Source: Pseudobdellovibrionaceae bacterium
GTDB taxonomy: Bacteria > Bdellovibrionota > Bdellovibrionia > Bdellovibrionales > JAMPXM01
Direction: 5' to 3'
DNA: 64,000 nucleotides
NCBI GenBank assembly: GCA_021463345.1
Contig: JAJTYM010000018.1
Coordinates: 1 to 64,000, forward strand
Shown: positions 1 through 8,403 of the stretch, piece after piece
Layout of the letters: each line of letters starts with the position of its first letter
How positions within the stretch are numbered: position 1 is the stretch's first letter
Made by a program: the position numbers and the translations under genes
The notes under the pieces: generated by a model
What the model was told of the DNA's origin: nothing
Databases searched by the model: none
Seen by the model: the letters and a program-made list of their open reading frames with translations, nothing else

Positions 1-44
1 AGGTGACACGCACCTTTTGGCGGGCCGTCGCGTGGAGGCGGGGG

Positions 45-359
45 TCACTTCGATGGGGTACAGCCCCACTTGACGGGTTTGGCCGTTTCGTCCAGACCGC
101 ACGCGTAGGTCGGGGTTTCCTTCCGGCCTTTGAGCGCGATCCGCACGAGGAACCTCTCGTCCCCCACTTTCGTCACGACGAGGGACTCAAATAGATCATG
201 GTTCGCCGCAGGTTCCCCGCTGAGAAAGAGCTTCGTTGAGAGTTCGACGGCTTTCGCGGCTTGCTGGGCCACCGGGCCGTGGGCCCGCGCGGCCAGCGGA
301 GCGCTGAACGCCATCGTGAACGCCATGACGAACCCGGACAGGGCCGCGCCGCCGCTCAT
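45..359 (-). CDS. Small exported protein, DUF6488-type
   Basis: A 104-residue protein of unknown function. The N-terminus is a hydrophobic stretch ending in an ARA-HG type signal peptidase I site, so the mature domain (about 75 residues, two cysteines) should lie in the periplasm. Its start ATG overlaps the stop of the upstream lipoprotein gene by four bases (ATGA), so the two are translationally coupled. It is the third gene of an operon headed by a TonB-dependent receptor. The general look (HGP near the mature N-terminus, short beta-rich domain) resembles DUF6488 proteins, which I recall next to TonB receptors. That family assignment is from memory, not a search. Confidence 0.7.
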   Translation of the reverse strand: MSGGAALSGFVMAFTMAFSAPLAARAHGPVAQQAAKAVELSTKLFLSGEPAANHDLFESLVVTKVGDERFLVRIALKGRKETPTYACGLDETAKPVKWGCTPSK

Positions 360-1354
360 CGCGCCGCCTTCGGGGAACGCGAGTCGTCGATCGCGCGGAG
401 GATCTCGGCTTTCGCTTCCGCGCGCACGTCGGCCTTATTCAAATCCTTTTCGAAGTAGCGCCCCTCGATCTCCATCATTTTCGCGTAACGGGGAGGGGAT
501 TGGTTTTTCTTTTCAACGAACTCGCCACGACCGTTCAGGACCTCGTCCCACGTTTCGCGCAGGAGAGCCCAGAACGGCCGGCGCTTTTCCACGAATTCCT
601 TCACAACGTCGCAGTCGGAGTCGGGCAAGCGCACGTACCAGTTCTTCCCCACTTCTTTCGCGAGCGTCGCTCGCCGGCCGTTTTCGTCGATCGTTTTCGT
701 GTTCTCCTGCCTTTCCAGCCAGTTGTCCCGGTAGACGGTGATCCGCGTCCAGCGCTGAAGCGTGTTGTAGTCCTTGCGCCCCATGTCCCTCGTCTCGCGG
801 CCCGGGATCGGCGCGTAGTTTTCGCAGGCCCATTCGGGAAATTCCGTGTCCGTTTTCCAAGGCGAGCTGCATTGGTAGCGGAGCCCGTCGTCGAGATTCG
901 TGATCCGCCTCGTCCAAACCGAGCCGGCCGGCGCCGTCGGCGTCCACCGGGACGGGCCGGTGAATTCGTAGCGGAAGGGCGCGCCGAACTCCCAGTCTTC
1001 CGCCTGGTGCTTCAGTTGGGACTTCTCGACGAGCTTGCCGGACGGGTCCGTCGCGAAGAGCACGTGCTGCAGCCGGATCCGGTTGTCCCCGATATCGTCG
1101 GCGTAGATCCATTCTTTCACGGATTTGTTCTTGTTCACGTCGTACACGCGGCGATCGAGGGCGTACCCTTTCTTCAGCCCGTCGGTTTCCGTGTAGCTGT
1201 AGTCGACGAGGTAGCAACCCGCCATCGCGTGGATGGCGCTTCGCGCGCTCCGTTCGGGAGCCGTTGCCGTCGTTTCCGTTTTCTCCGTTTTCGGCGCCTG
1301 AGCGCACGCCGCCAAAGCCAGCGCCCAGCCGATCACCATCATATTCTTCCGCAT
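356..1354 (-). CDS. Lipoprotein, DUF6607-type
   Basis: A 332-residue predicted lipoprotein: the signal peptide ends in a lipobox (ALAAC) with cysteine 17 as the acylation site. The mature part is rich in aromatic residues and has many W/Y-containing strands (for example GCYLVDYSYTE and RWTRITVYRDNWLERQ), consistent with a beta-rich outer-membrane-associated fold. It resembles DUF6607 proteins, which have no firmly known function. The start is certain: a near-perfect Shine-Dalgarno AAGGAGG lies eight bases before the ATG, 15 bases after the stop of the TonB receptor gene. Operon position suggests a partner of the receptor in ligand capture, which is an inference. Confidence 0.8.
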   Translation of the reverse strand: MRKNMMVIGWALALAACAQAPKTEKTETTATAPERSARSAIHAMAGCYLVDYSYTETDGLKKGYALDRRVYDVNKNKSVKEWIYADDIGDNRIRLQHVLFATDPSGKLVEKSQLKHQAEDWEFGAPFRYEFTGPSRWTPTAPAGSVWTRRITNLDDGLRYQCSSPWKTDTEFPEWACENYAPIPGRETRDMGRKDYNTLQRWTRITVYRDNWLERQENTKTIDENGRRATLAKEVGKNWYVRLPDSDCDVVKEFVEKRRPFWALLRETWDEVLNGRGEFVEKKNQSPPRYAKMMEIEGRYFEKDLNKADVRAEAKAEILRAIDDSRSPKAAR

Positions 1355-1369
1355 AAATCCTCCTTCATC

Positions 1370-3331
1370 TCAAAAAAGGTAACTGACGTTCAATCGGAGG
1401 TCGCGACCGACCTCCTTGATCATCGATCCGTGTTTGACGTACGAGCGGTCGTGGACGTTGCTCGCCCGGAAGCGGATCTCGTGCGTCGGACGGGTCCACG
1501 CCGCGTAGAGATCCTGCGTGAAGGCTTCCGGCGATCCGTTCGTCCCGGCCGGCACGCGCGCCTGCTTCTCCAGCCACTTCAAGTCGGTTCCGATGGCCCA
1601 GCCCTCGAAGCCGGCCCATTCGAGTTTCCCGGTCCACGTGTCGGCCGGCGTGTCCGCCAGAGGTTCGTTCGCGCCCTTGTTCCGCGATCGGACCTGCCCA
1701 TACGAAATCCCGGCGCCCCATCTCACGGATTGGTAGAACGCCTTGGCCTCGAAACCCGCGAGCCGAACGCGATCGAGGTTTTCCATCACCGTCGTCGTCG
1801 GGTCGACGCGGCGATTGATGAAGTCTTTCGCTTCCGTGATGAACCCCGTCGCGCTGGCCTGCAGGAGCGACGTCTCGCCCAGATTGATGCGGCTCTGGCC
1901 GCCCAGTTCGAACGTCTCGGCGGATTCCGGCCGCAGATTCGGGTTCGGGACGAAGAAGTTGCCGGGGAAGTGCATTTCCGTGATGTAGAGGTCCTGCAAG
2001 CGGGGCGCGTTGTAAGCTTGACCCCATCCCACGGAGAGCAGGTGGCCCGGAACGGGTTCGACGCTGGAGTGAAGTTTCAGCGAAGCCCGCTGGCCCGAAT
2101 TGACGGGCGAAGCACCCGTCGCGTCCTCGTTCCTGTAGGAATCGAATCGCACGCCCGGAGTCACCGTCCAGGCCTCGCCGAACGTGAACGATGGTTGGGC
2201 GTACGCGCCGTACTGCCTGCTCTTGCCGTCCGGGAACGAGGCGAGGGGACCGCCGCCCCTCGCGCCTTTGTTGGTGTCTTGGAAGACCTCGAACCCGAGG
2301 GTCGTCGTCGCCCGGACGTTTTCCGTCAGAGTCCAATTCGTCGTGTTCCAAGCGTCGATCCCCACGGTCTCGACGGTCTGCGTGTCGGTCCGCCCGTCGC
2401 TCAAGCGAGCTTTCTTCACCTGGGTTTTCCGCGCGTACGGCTTCGCCTGGAGATCCGACGTTTCCGTTCGGCGGCGATAGTCGAAGACGGCATCCTGTTT
2501 GCGCGTCCTCATGTCCGCGAGTTGATTGAGAGCCGTGGTTTCGGTCGTGGGGTTCAGCGGCGTTTCTCCCGTTTCGCCGCGATCGTTCACCTTCATGGTC
2601 AGGTGGTGACCCTCGCCGAGCTCAAAGCCGAACGACCCGTAAACGTCCTTGTCCCTCGACGCGGAATATTCGAGCGTGTCTCCGCCGCCGAGACGGATGT
2701 CGGAAGCGCCCGCGGATCGCACCGAGACCAGAGGTTCGAAAAGACCCGTCTTCGCGAACGCCGTCAGGCGACCGCCGTACTCGTCGGCCGCGGTCGCCGC
2801 CTCCGCGCCGATCTCCACGCCCAGCCGTTTCCCGCTTCGGCGAACGTAGTCCGCGGCCGTCGACCGGCGGAAACTGATGACGCCGCCCATCGCCCCGCTC
2901 CCGTAGAGCGAGGACCAGGGGCCTTTCACGACTTCGACGTTCTCCATCAGGGAGAAGTCGCTGAAGACCCGTCCGGTGTGCCCGCTTTGGAAGTTTTGCC
3001 GGACGCCGTCCTCCAAGATCAGGATGCGGTCGGCGCCGAGGCCGCGGATTTGCGGGAGTTCGGTCGCGCCCCGCGGCCCTCCGGTGAAGTCGATGTTGGG
3101 TTCGAAATTCAAGACGTCGCTCAGATCGGTCGCCGTCTTTTCCTTGATCTGCTCGCGGTCGCGCCGAAGCGGATTGCCCGGCGTTTGCACGATAGGCGTG
3201 TTCTGCTTGTCGAGGTCGGACGTCACGACCACCGGTTCGAGCACGCTCTCCGAGCCGGCGGCCGGCAGGGTCGGGAAAAGCGGCGATGCAGTCATCGAAA
3301 TCGCGATGAGAGCGGCGAACGGGCGGGTCAT
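1370..3331 (-). CDS. TonB-dependent outer membrane receptor
   Basis: A 653-residue TonB-gated receptor. After a signal peptide (residues 1-27) come a TonB-box-like segment (LEPVVVTSD), a plug domain (IRGLGADRILILEDGVRQNF, then VEVVKGPWSSLYGSGAMGGVI) and a beta-barrel that ends in the expected terminal phenylalanine (NVSYLF). Plug and barrel motifs resemble the heme/hemoglobin receptor branch (HmuR/HemR type), but no diagnostic heme-binding motif was verified, so the substrate is left open. The ATG at 3331 has GGAG at proper spacing. An upstream in-frame ATG at 3397 would add 22 residues before the signal peptide and is less likely. First gene of a three-gene operon, transcribed away from xseA. 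Confidence 0.92.
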   Translation of the reverse strand: MTRPFAALIAISMTASPLFPTLPAAGSESVLEPVVVTSDLDKQNTPIVQTPGNPLRRDREQIKEKTATDLSDVLNFEPNIDFTGGPRGATELPQIRGLGADRILILEDGVRQNFQSGHTGRVFSDFSLMENVEVVKGPWSSLYGSGAMGGVISFRRSTAADYVRRSGKRLGVEIGAEAATAADEYGGRLTAFAKTGLFEPLVSVRSAGASDIRLGGGDTLEYSASRDKDVYGSFGFELGEGHHLTMKVNDRGETGETPLNPTTETTALNQLADMRTRKQDAVFDYRRRTETSDLQAKPYARKTQVKKARLSDGRTDTQTVETVGIDAWNTTNWTLTENVRATTTLGFEVFQDTNKGARGGGPLASFPDGKSRQYGAYAQPSFTFGEAWTVTPGVRFDSYRNEDATGASPVNSGQRASLKLHSSVEPVPGHLLSVGWGQAYNAPRLQDLYITEMHFPGNFFVPNPNLRPESAETFELGGQSRINLGETSLLQASATGFITEAKDFINRRVDPTTTVMENLDRVRLAGFEAKAFYQSVRWGAGISYGQVRSRNKGANEPLADTPADTWTGKLEWAGFEGWAIGTDLKWLEKQARVPAGTNGSPEAFTQDLYAAWTRPTHEIRFRASNVHDRSYVKHGSMIKEVGRDLRLNVSYLF

Positions 3332-3468
3332 GGCGGAGCTCCGGATGAATTTAAATCTCATCCTCTTGGCCATAACGAAAGCCGCGCGAAAAGGCACAAC
3401 CTTTCGTTTTCGCTCTCAATTGAGTTTCAAATCAAATCCGCTTCTCGCTCGCTCCGCCGGACTCGATT

Positions 3469-3485
3469 CGACTTGATTCAAGTCG
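3469..3485. promoter_or_regulatory. 17-bp perfect palindrome, candidate operator
   Basis: CGACTTGATTCAAGTCG is a perfect dyad (8+1+8) in the divergent intergenic region, 138 bp upstream of the TonB receptor start and 113 bp upstream of xseA. A second, 10-bp palindrome (CTCAATTGAG) lies at 3415-3424. Sites of this kind before a TonB receptor gene are often bound by a repressor. It does not match the Fur consensus I know. Confidence 0.45.
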
Positions 3486-3561
3486 GCGGCGACGAGTTCG
3501 CTCTCCGTTTCGGCGAGAGAGGAGAACACCGAAGGCCCGTATTCGGCGCGGCGTTCCCGGG

Positions 3562-3590
3562 TTGACTGACGCGCCTCGTCCCGATAGCTT
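3562..3590 (+). promoter_or_regulatory. Candidate sigma-70 promoter of xseA
   Basis: TTGACT, 17 bp spacer, TAGCTT. The -10 ends only seven bases before the ATG at 3598, so transcription would begin at or next to the start codon. This argues against the upstream TTG at 3562 as translational start, because that codon is the -35 box. Confidence 0.4.
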
Positions 3591-3597
3591 CGCGGGG

Positions 3598-5445
3598 ATG
3601 GCCGACGACCAACTCAGCTGGGATAAAATTTTCGACGACGGAGCGCAGAAAACACCCGTGGCCGAAACCGCGAAGGCGAAGTCGAAAGCCGCCGAGCCCG
3701 CGGCGGCGAAGCCACGCGCGAAAACGCCGCCGCCCGCGAAAATTCCGGACGGGATCCCGTTGTCGGAATTGGATTGGGCTCCTCTCGGCGAACCCCCTCC
3801 CCCCGACCCGCGGGAAGGGCAAACGAGAGCCCCGGCCGCGTTCGCGCCCGCACGGGTGGGCAAGGCCGCGCTCGTCCCCGCGCCGGCAGAAGGGAAAATC
3901 GCGCCGCTCAAAAGCGAACCGGCTCGGGTCGCGCCGTCCCGAACGAAACCCGCTCAGAACAAACCGCCCGCGGTCGACGCTCTCCAGGCGCTCTTTTGCC
4001 CGCCGGCGGCGGGGCTCGCGGCGACTTCCGCCGCCCGTGACCGGTTCGCGTCCGGTGGCGACGGCGGCGCAGAGGCCGACGACGGCGCGCTCGACGCGCC
4101 CGCGCGTGAGCCGCAGGTTTACTCGGTCCATGAGCTCAATAAGCAGATCCGCTCGATTCTCGAGGGCAAGTTCCCGCTCGTTTGGGTCAAAGGCGAGATC
4201 TCCAATTTCAAAGCGCACACGTCGGGCCATTTCTACTTCAGCCTCAAGGACGCCAAAGCGCAGGTGAGCGCGGTCATGTTCCGCGGCTTCAATCAACAGC
4301 TCAAATTCCGCCCCGAAGACGGGATGGAAGTCATCGTGCGCGGGCGCGTGACCGTGTACGAGCCGCGCGGCAACTACCAGATGTTCTGCGAGATGATGGA
4401 GCCCGTGGGCGCGGGCGCCCTGCAGAAGGCGTTTGAACAGCTCAAGGCCAAGCTGCAGGGCGAAGGGCTTTTCGACCCGGCCCGCAAGCGTCCGTTGCCG
4501 TCGTTGCCGAAACACATCGCCATCGTCACGTCGCCCACGGGCGCGGCGATCCGCGACATGCTCAACGTGCTGGGTCGTCGTTTCAAAGGCCTGCGCATCA
4601 CGCTCGTGCCCACGAAAGTGCAGGGCGAACAGGCGGCGGGCGAGATCGTGGCCGCCATCGAACTCGCCGATCGCATCCGGGACGTCGACGTCATGATCGT
4701 CGGTCGCGGCGGCGGCTCGATCGAGGACATGTGGTGCTTCAACGACGAGCGCGTCGCGCGCGCGATCGCCGCCGCCCGCGCGCCGGTGATCTCGGCCGTC
4801 GGCCACGAGATCGATTTCACGATCGCGGACTTCGTCGCCGACCTGCGTGCCCCGACGCCGTCGGCGGCGGCCGAACTCGTCGTCAAGAACGCGGGCGATC
4901 TGCGGAACCGCATCGAGACGCTCGCCCGCTCGCTCCGCCTGGCGGCCGCGCGCGGGACCGAGTTCCGGAGGCAAGCGGCCGACGCGCTCGCCAAGCGCCT
5001 CGTCGACCCGCAACGGCGCGTTCAGGACTGCATGCTCCGCTCCGACGAGCTCGCGCAACGCCTGGAAGGCGCGCTCCGGCGCGGGTTCGCGCAGCGGCGT
5101 ATGGGCGTCGCGCTCTCTCGCGAGAAACTCGGCACGCCCGTCGCGCGCCTCCGAAGCGAGCGGCAGAGGATCGGGGCTTTTGCGCAACGCTTGGCCACGG
5201 GCGCGCGCACGCTGCGCGCGAACAAGGCGCAAGCGGTGGCTAAACAGATGGCATTGCTCGATTCGTTGAGCCCGTTGCGCGTCGTCGAGCGCGGCTACAG
5301 CGTGGTCACGCTCGAGAACCAGGTGGTCAACAGCGTTGACCAGGTTTCCGCGGGCGCGGTCGTCTGCATCCAGTTCGCGCACGGCCGAGCCTCCGCGGAG
5401 ATCCGCGAGATCGAGAACAGAAAAGGCGTCAAAGACAGGGAGTGA
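3598..5445 (+). CDS. xseA: Exodeoxyribonuclease VII large subunit with long N-terminal extension
   Basis: Large subunit of exonuclease VII, which degrades single-stranded DNA to oligonucleotides in the cytoplasm. Residues from about 172 match the family: the OB-fold nucleic-acid-binding domain (VYSVHELNKQI, WVKGEISNFK, GHFYFSLKD), then the catalytic domain (IAIVTSPTGAAIRDML, VGRGGGSIEDMWCFNDE, SAVGHEIDFTIADFVADLRAPTPSAA split over two motifs) and the C-terminal coiled region. XseA is usually 400-460 residues. This one is 615 because of an Ala/Pro/Lys-rich, probably disordered extension of about 170 residues. Start chosen at ATG 3598 because the upstream TTG falls in a promoter. The next gene, xseB, follows after two bases. 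Confidence 0.95.
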   Translation: MADDQLSWDKIFDDGAQKTPVAETAKAKSKAAEPAAAKPRAKTPPPAKIPDGIPLSELDWAPLGEPPPPDPREGQTRAPAAFAPARVGKAALVPAPAEGKIAPLKSEPARVAPSRTKPAQNKPPAVDALQALFCPPAAGLAATSAARDRFASGGDGGAEADDGALDAPAREPQVYSVHELNKQIRSILEGKFPLVWVKGEISNFKAHTSGHFYFSLKDAKAQVSAVMFRGFNQQLKFRPEDGMEVIVRGRVTVYEPRGNYQMFCEMMEPVGAGALQKAFEQLKAKLQGEGLFDPARKRPLPSLPKHIAIVTSPTGAAIRDMLNVLGRRFKGLRITLVPTKVQGEQAAGEIVAAIELADRIRDVDVMIVGRGGGSIEDMWCFNDERVARAIAAARAPVISAVGHEIDFTIADFVADLRAPTPSAAAELVVKNAGDLRNRIETLARSLRLAAARGTEFRRQAADALAKRLVDPQRRVQDCMLRSDELAQRLEGALRRGFAQRRMGVALSREKLGTPVARLRSERQRIGAFAQRLATGARTLRANKAQAVAKQMALLDSLSPLRVVERGYSVVTLENQVVNSVDQVSAGAVVCIQFAHGRASAEIREIENRKGVKDRE

Positions 5446-5447
5446 AG

Positions 5448-5672
5448 ATGGATTTCGAGAAAAAACTCAATCGCCTCGAGGAAATCGTCGGGAAAATGGA
5501 ATCCGGCGACCTCGCGCTCGAGGAATCGCTGAAACTCTTCGAGGAGGGCATCCGTCTCTCGCGCGAATGCAACGCGCAGCTCACTGACGCGGAACAAAAG
5601 GTGAAGATCCTTCTCGGCGTCGGCGAAGACGGTCAACCCGTCGCGCGCGACTTCGCCGTCGGCGAGGAGTGA
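5448..5672 (+). CDS. xseB: Exodeoxyribonuclease VII small subunit
   Basis: A 74-residue helical protein with the family signature (FEKKLNRLEEIVGKMESGDL, then LEESLKLFEEGIRLSREC). It forms the multi-copy small-subunit part of exonuclease VII with the product of the preceding gene. ATG 5448 is preferred over the GTG at 5442 because GGGAG (5438-5442) then has normal spacing. It lies between xseA and ispA, a very common arrangement in proteobacteria. Confidence 0.95.
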   Translation: MDFEKKLNRLEEIVGKMESGDLALEESLKLFEEGIRLSRECNAQLTDAEQKVKILLGVGEDGQPVARDFAVGEE

Positions 5673-5679
5673 GGGCGAG

Positions 5680-6591
5680 ATGAGCGCTTTGCAAGATACG
5701 CTCGACGCCAAGGCCGCCGTCGTCACGCGATTCCTGGAGCGTTACTTCTCCGATCGGCTCGCGCTCCAGGCCGTCAACAAAGGCATCCAACCCGACATGA
5801 AGGCCCTGCCGGCGCTGCCGCCGGGGCTGGAGACGCTCCTGCGATGCATCCGTTATTCGACGCTGCAGGAAGGCGGCAAACGTTTCCGGCCGGCTCTCGC
5901 CATGATGACGGCCGAGGCCCTCGGGTTCTCGAGCGACCGCGTGCTCGCCTTCGGCGCCGCCGTCGAGTGCGTGCACACCTATTCGCTCGTCCATGACGAC
6001 CTGCCGCCCATGGACGATGACGATTTCCGCCGCGGCCAGCCCACCAATCACCGCGTGTTCGGCGAGGCGTTCGCGATTCTCGGTGGCGACGGCCTTTTGA
6101 GCGAAGCTTTTCGGATGATCGCCGGCCATTATCGCGCCGAGCCGGTGGCTTGCGTGCAGGCGATCGAGGAGCTGAGCCTCGCGGCCGGCCCTTGCGGCAT
6201 GGTCGGCGGCCAGGCGATCGATTTGCGCTCGAAAACCGAGGACATCCAGTTCGACGAGTTGCAGGTCATGCATCGGATGAAGACCGGCGCCCTCATCCGC
6301 GCGTCCGCCGTCGGCGCGGCGCACCTGTGTTTCGCCACGCCGGGACAGGTCGCGCAAATCCGCGAGTACGCGTCGTCGTTGGGATTGGCGTTCCAGGTCA
6401 CCGACGACCTTCTCGATTACGATCCCGAAAAGCCGGAGCCGGGCAGCTATCCCACGCTCTTGGGCGTGGATCAGGCGAAATCCCATCTCGCGACCTTGAC
6501 GGAGCGTTGCTTGAGCGCGATCGAATCCTGGGGGTCGCGCGCCGAGCCGTTGCGCGAGCTGGCGCGGTACAATCGCTCAAGAATGCGTTGA
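5680..6591 (+). CDS. ispA: Farnesyl diphosphate synthase (short-chain polyprenyl synthase)
   Basis: Condenses IPP with DMAPP/GPP to make farnesyl diphosphate, the precursor of undecaprenyl phosphate, quinone side chains and the heme O farnesyl group made by CtaB in this same window. 303 residues, the normal length. The first aspartate-rich motif DDLPPMDDDD begins near residue 106 and the second, DDLLDYD, near residue 242; GGKRFRP is present too. Seven bases separate it from xseB. In many genomes dxs follows, but here the next gene is tlyA, so dxs must lie elsewhere. Confidence 0.95.
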   Translation: MSALQDTLDAKAAVVTRFLERYFSDRLALQAVNKGIQPDMKALPALPPGLETLLRCIRYSTLQEGGKRFRPALAMMTAEALGFSSDRVLAFGAAVECVHTYSLVHDDLPPMDDDDFRRGQPTNHRVFGEAFAILGGDGLLSEAFRMIAGHYRAEPVACVQAIEELSLAAGPCGMVGGQAIDLRSKTEDIQFDELQVMHRMKTGALIRASAVGAAHLCFATPGQVAQIREYASSLGLAFQVTDDLLDYDPEKPEPGSYPTLLGVDQAKSHLATLTERCLSAIESWGSRAEPLRELARYNRSRMR

Positions 6592-6608
6592 AACGCGGGG
6601 CGCGCCGG

Positions 6609-7373
6609 ATGAAGCGGATCGACCGTCTCCTCGTGGAACTCGGGCTCGCCGAGTCCAGGAACCAGGCCCAGGAACTGATCGCGTCCGGCCGCGTTTTCGT
6701 GAACCGCGGCGGCAAGTCCCTGCCCGTGGCCAAGCCCAGCGCCGTCTTCGATGACGCTGAGGTCATGGAGTTCGAGGTGAGGCCCGCGCAGGGCCCCGAG
6801 TTCGTCTCGCGCGGCGGGATCAAGCTGAGAGGGGCGCTCGATCTGACCGGCTTGGATCCAAGCGGTTTCCTCGTCCTGGATGTCGGCGTTTCGACGGGAG
6901 GATTCACCGACTGCGTCCTGCAAGCGGGGGCGGAGCGCGTGATCGGGCTTGACGTCGGTCACGGACAGTTGTCGCCCAAGCTCGCCAGAGACCCTCGCGT
7001 CACGTTGCTTGAAGGCGTCAACGCCAGGGATCTCTCCAACGCCGAGCTTTTGAAGTTTACCGAGGGGCGCAAATTTGATCTGATCCTCGTGGACGTTTCG
7101 TTCATTTCGCTTCGGCTCGTCCTTCCGGAGATCCTGCATTACCTGCGGGATCGCCACCGGCTTCTGGCGCTCGTGAAGCCGCAATTCGAGGTGGGCCAGG
7201 CGGGCTTGGGCAAGAACGGGATCGTCAAGGACCCGTCGTTGTTCGAGAGCGTGCGCGCATCGACGCTCGGGCTGTGCGCCGAGCTTGGACTGACCGTTGA
7301 AGATTATTTCGCCAGCCCGATTGAGGGATCCGATGGGAACAAAGAATTTTTCATTCTCGCTAAAAAAGGCTGA
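6609..7373 (+). CDS. tlyA: TlyA-family rRNA 2'-O-methyltransferase
   Basis: A 254-residue protein with an N-terminal S4 RNA-binding domain (RIDRLLVELGLAESRNQAQE, residues 3-22, then ASGRVFVNRG) and an FtsJ-like SAM-binding domain (LDVGVSTGGFTDCVLQAGA from about residue 90; VKPQFEVG). TlyA proteins methylate 16S/23S rRNA riboses; the old name hemolysin A is misleading. Starts 17 bases after ispA with a weak Shine-Dalgarno. Its 3' end overlaps the next gene by 41 bases. High confidence for the family; which nucleotide is modified cannot be read from the sequence. Confidence 0.92.
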   Translation: MKRIDRLLVELGLAESRNQAQELIASGRVFVNRGGKSLPVAKPSAVFDDAEVMEFEVRPAQGPEFVSRGGIKLRGALDLTGLDPSGFLVLDVGVSTGGFTDCVLQAGAERVIGLDVGHGQLSPKLARDPRVTLLEGVNARDLSNAELLKFTEGRKFDLILVDVSFISLRLVLPEILHYLRDRHRLLALVKPQFEVGQAGLGKNGIVKDPSLFESVRASTLGLCAELGLTVEDYFASPIEGSDGNKEFFILAKKG

Positions 7374-8376
7374 ACGCGTCCCGGCCCGGCCGCGGATCGC
7401 GGCTCTCGCCCTCCTCGTCGCCGCGTTCATGTCGAACGCGTGCGGCTCGCTCAGGACGCGGGAGGAGATCCGCGAAGAGGAGGCGCAATCTCGCGTCGAC
7501 GGGGCATCGCGCCCGTCGGCGCCCGTGACCTCGTCTCCGGTTCCGTCGCCCGCGACCCTGCCGCCCGCGTCGGCGCCCCCGTCGGCGCCTGAAGTCGCGC
7601 TGAGCAAAGATCCTCCGCGCATCGGAGTGATACTCGGCCCGGGTGGCATGAAGGCTTACGCGCACGTCGGCGTCCTCAAGGAGATGTCGCGCGCGCGTCT
7701 GCCCGTGCGCCACGTCGTAGGCCTCGAGTGGGGAGCGATCGTCGCCGGCCTCTACGCGATCCAGGGGCAGGCGAATGAAGCCGAATGGAAAGCGTTCAAA
7801 CTCCGCGACGACGACGTCCCTGGCAGCGGGCTCCTGAGCAAGGCGATTCAACGCGCGAAAATCGCGAGCCTCGGCGGCTTCCTCTCCACCGCGTTCGCCG
7901 GCCAGTCGATCGAGCGCGCGGAAGTCGATTTCGCTTGCCCGTCGTACAACGTCAAAACCGGTAAACTCGGTTGGTGGAGCCGGGGCCCGATGAAAGACGG
8001 CGTCGCCAAGTGCGTCGCGTATCCCCCGTATTACGCCGATACCGATGGCTGGCTCGCCGCGCCCATGGCGATCGAGGAGGCGTCCGGCTACCTGCGCGCC
8101 AAGGGAGCCAACCTGATCATCTACGTCGACGCCCTCGCCGGCGGCGAGCTTCTCAGCGGCGCGCTGATCGGCGAGCACTACGCCGATTACGTTCTCTGGG
8201 CCGAAGCGCGCCGGCAAGCCTCGCGCCGGCAATTGCCCGGCGTGAACGTGATCATCCGCGTGAACACGGGACCACACGGCGTGACGGATTACGGCGGCCG
8301 CCGGCAGATGATGGAAGCCGGCGCCCGCGCGGCGCAAGAAACCATCAACAAACTCGCTGTCCAGTACGGATTTTGA
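7333..8376 (+). CDS. Patatin-like lipoprotein lacking the catalytic serine
   Basis: A 347-residue protein: hydrophobic signal (ALALLVAAFMSNAC) with a probable lipoprotein cysteine, a Pro/Ser/Ala-rich linker to about residue 90, then a patatin-like domain. The glycine-rich oxyanion motif is kept (VILGPGGMKAYAHVGVL), but the nucleophile elbow, normally GxSxG, reads GLEWG (residues 130-134), with glutamate where serine should be. The second-half aspartate of the dyad may be kept (DTDGW, Asp238). It is therefore probably not a lipase and may bind lipid or act as a scaffold. ATG 7333 has GAGGG at good spacing and overlaps the end of tlyA. End of the xse-isp-tly operon. Confidence 0.8.
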   Translation: MGTKNFSFSLKKAERVPARPRIAALALLVAAFMSNACGSLRTREEIREEEAQSRVDGASRPSAPVTSSPVPSPATLPPASAPPSAPEVALSKDPPRIGVILGPGGMKAYAHVGVLKEMSRARLPVRHVVGLEWGAIVAGLYAIQGQANEAEWKAFKLRDDDVPGSGLLSKAIQRAKIASLGGFLSTAFAGQSIERAEVDFACPSYNVKTGKLGWWSRGPMKDGVAKCVAYPPYYADTDGWLAAPMAIEEASGYLRAKGANLIIYVDALAGGELLSGALIGEHYADYVLWAEARRQASRRQLPGVNVIIRVNTGPHGVTDYGGRRQMMEAGARAAQETINKLAVQYGF

Positions 8377-8403
8377 ACTCTGGATCCTGAAGGGAGCCCC
8401 ATC

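Noticed and set aside
500-3565. A 1021-codon open frame antisense to the TonB receptor and DUF6607 genes
   Set aside because: Arg/Val/Glu-rich shadow typical of high-G+C DNA; the minus-strand genes have clear domains, signal peptides and ribosome sites.
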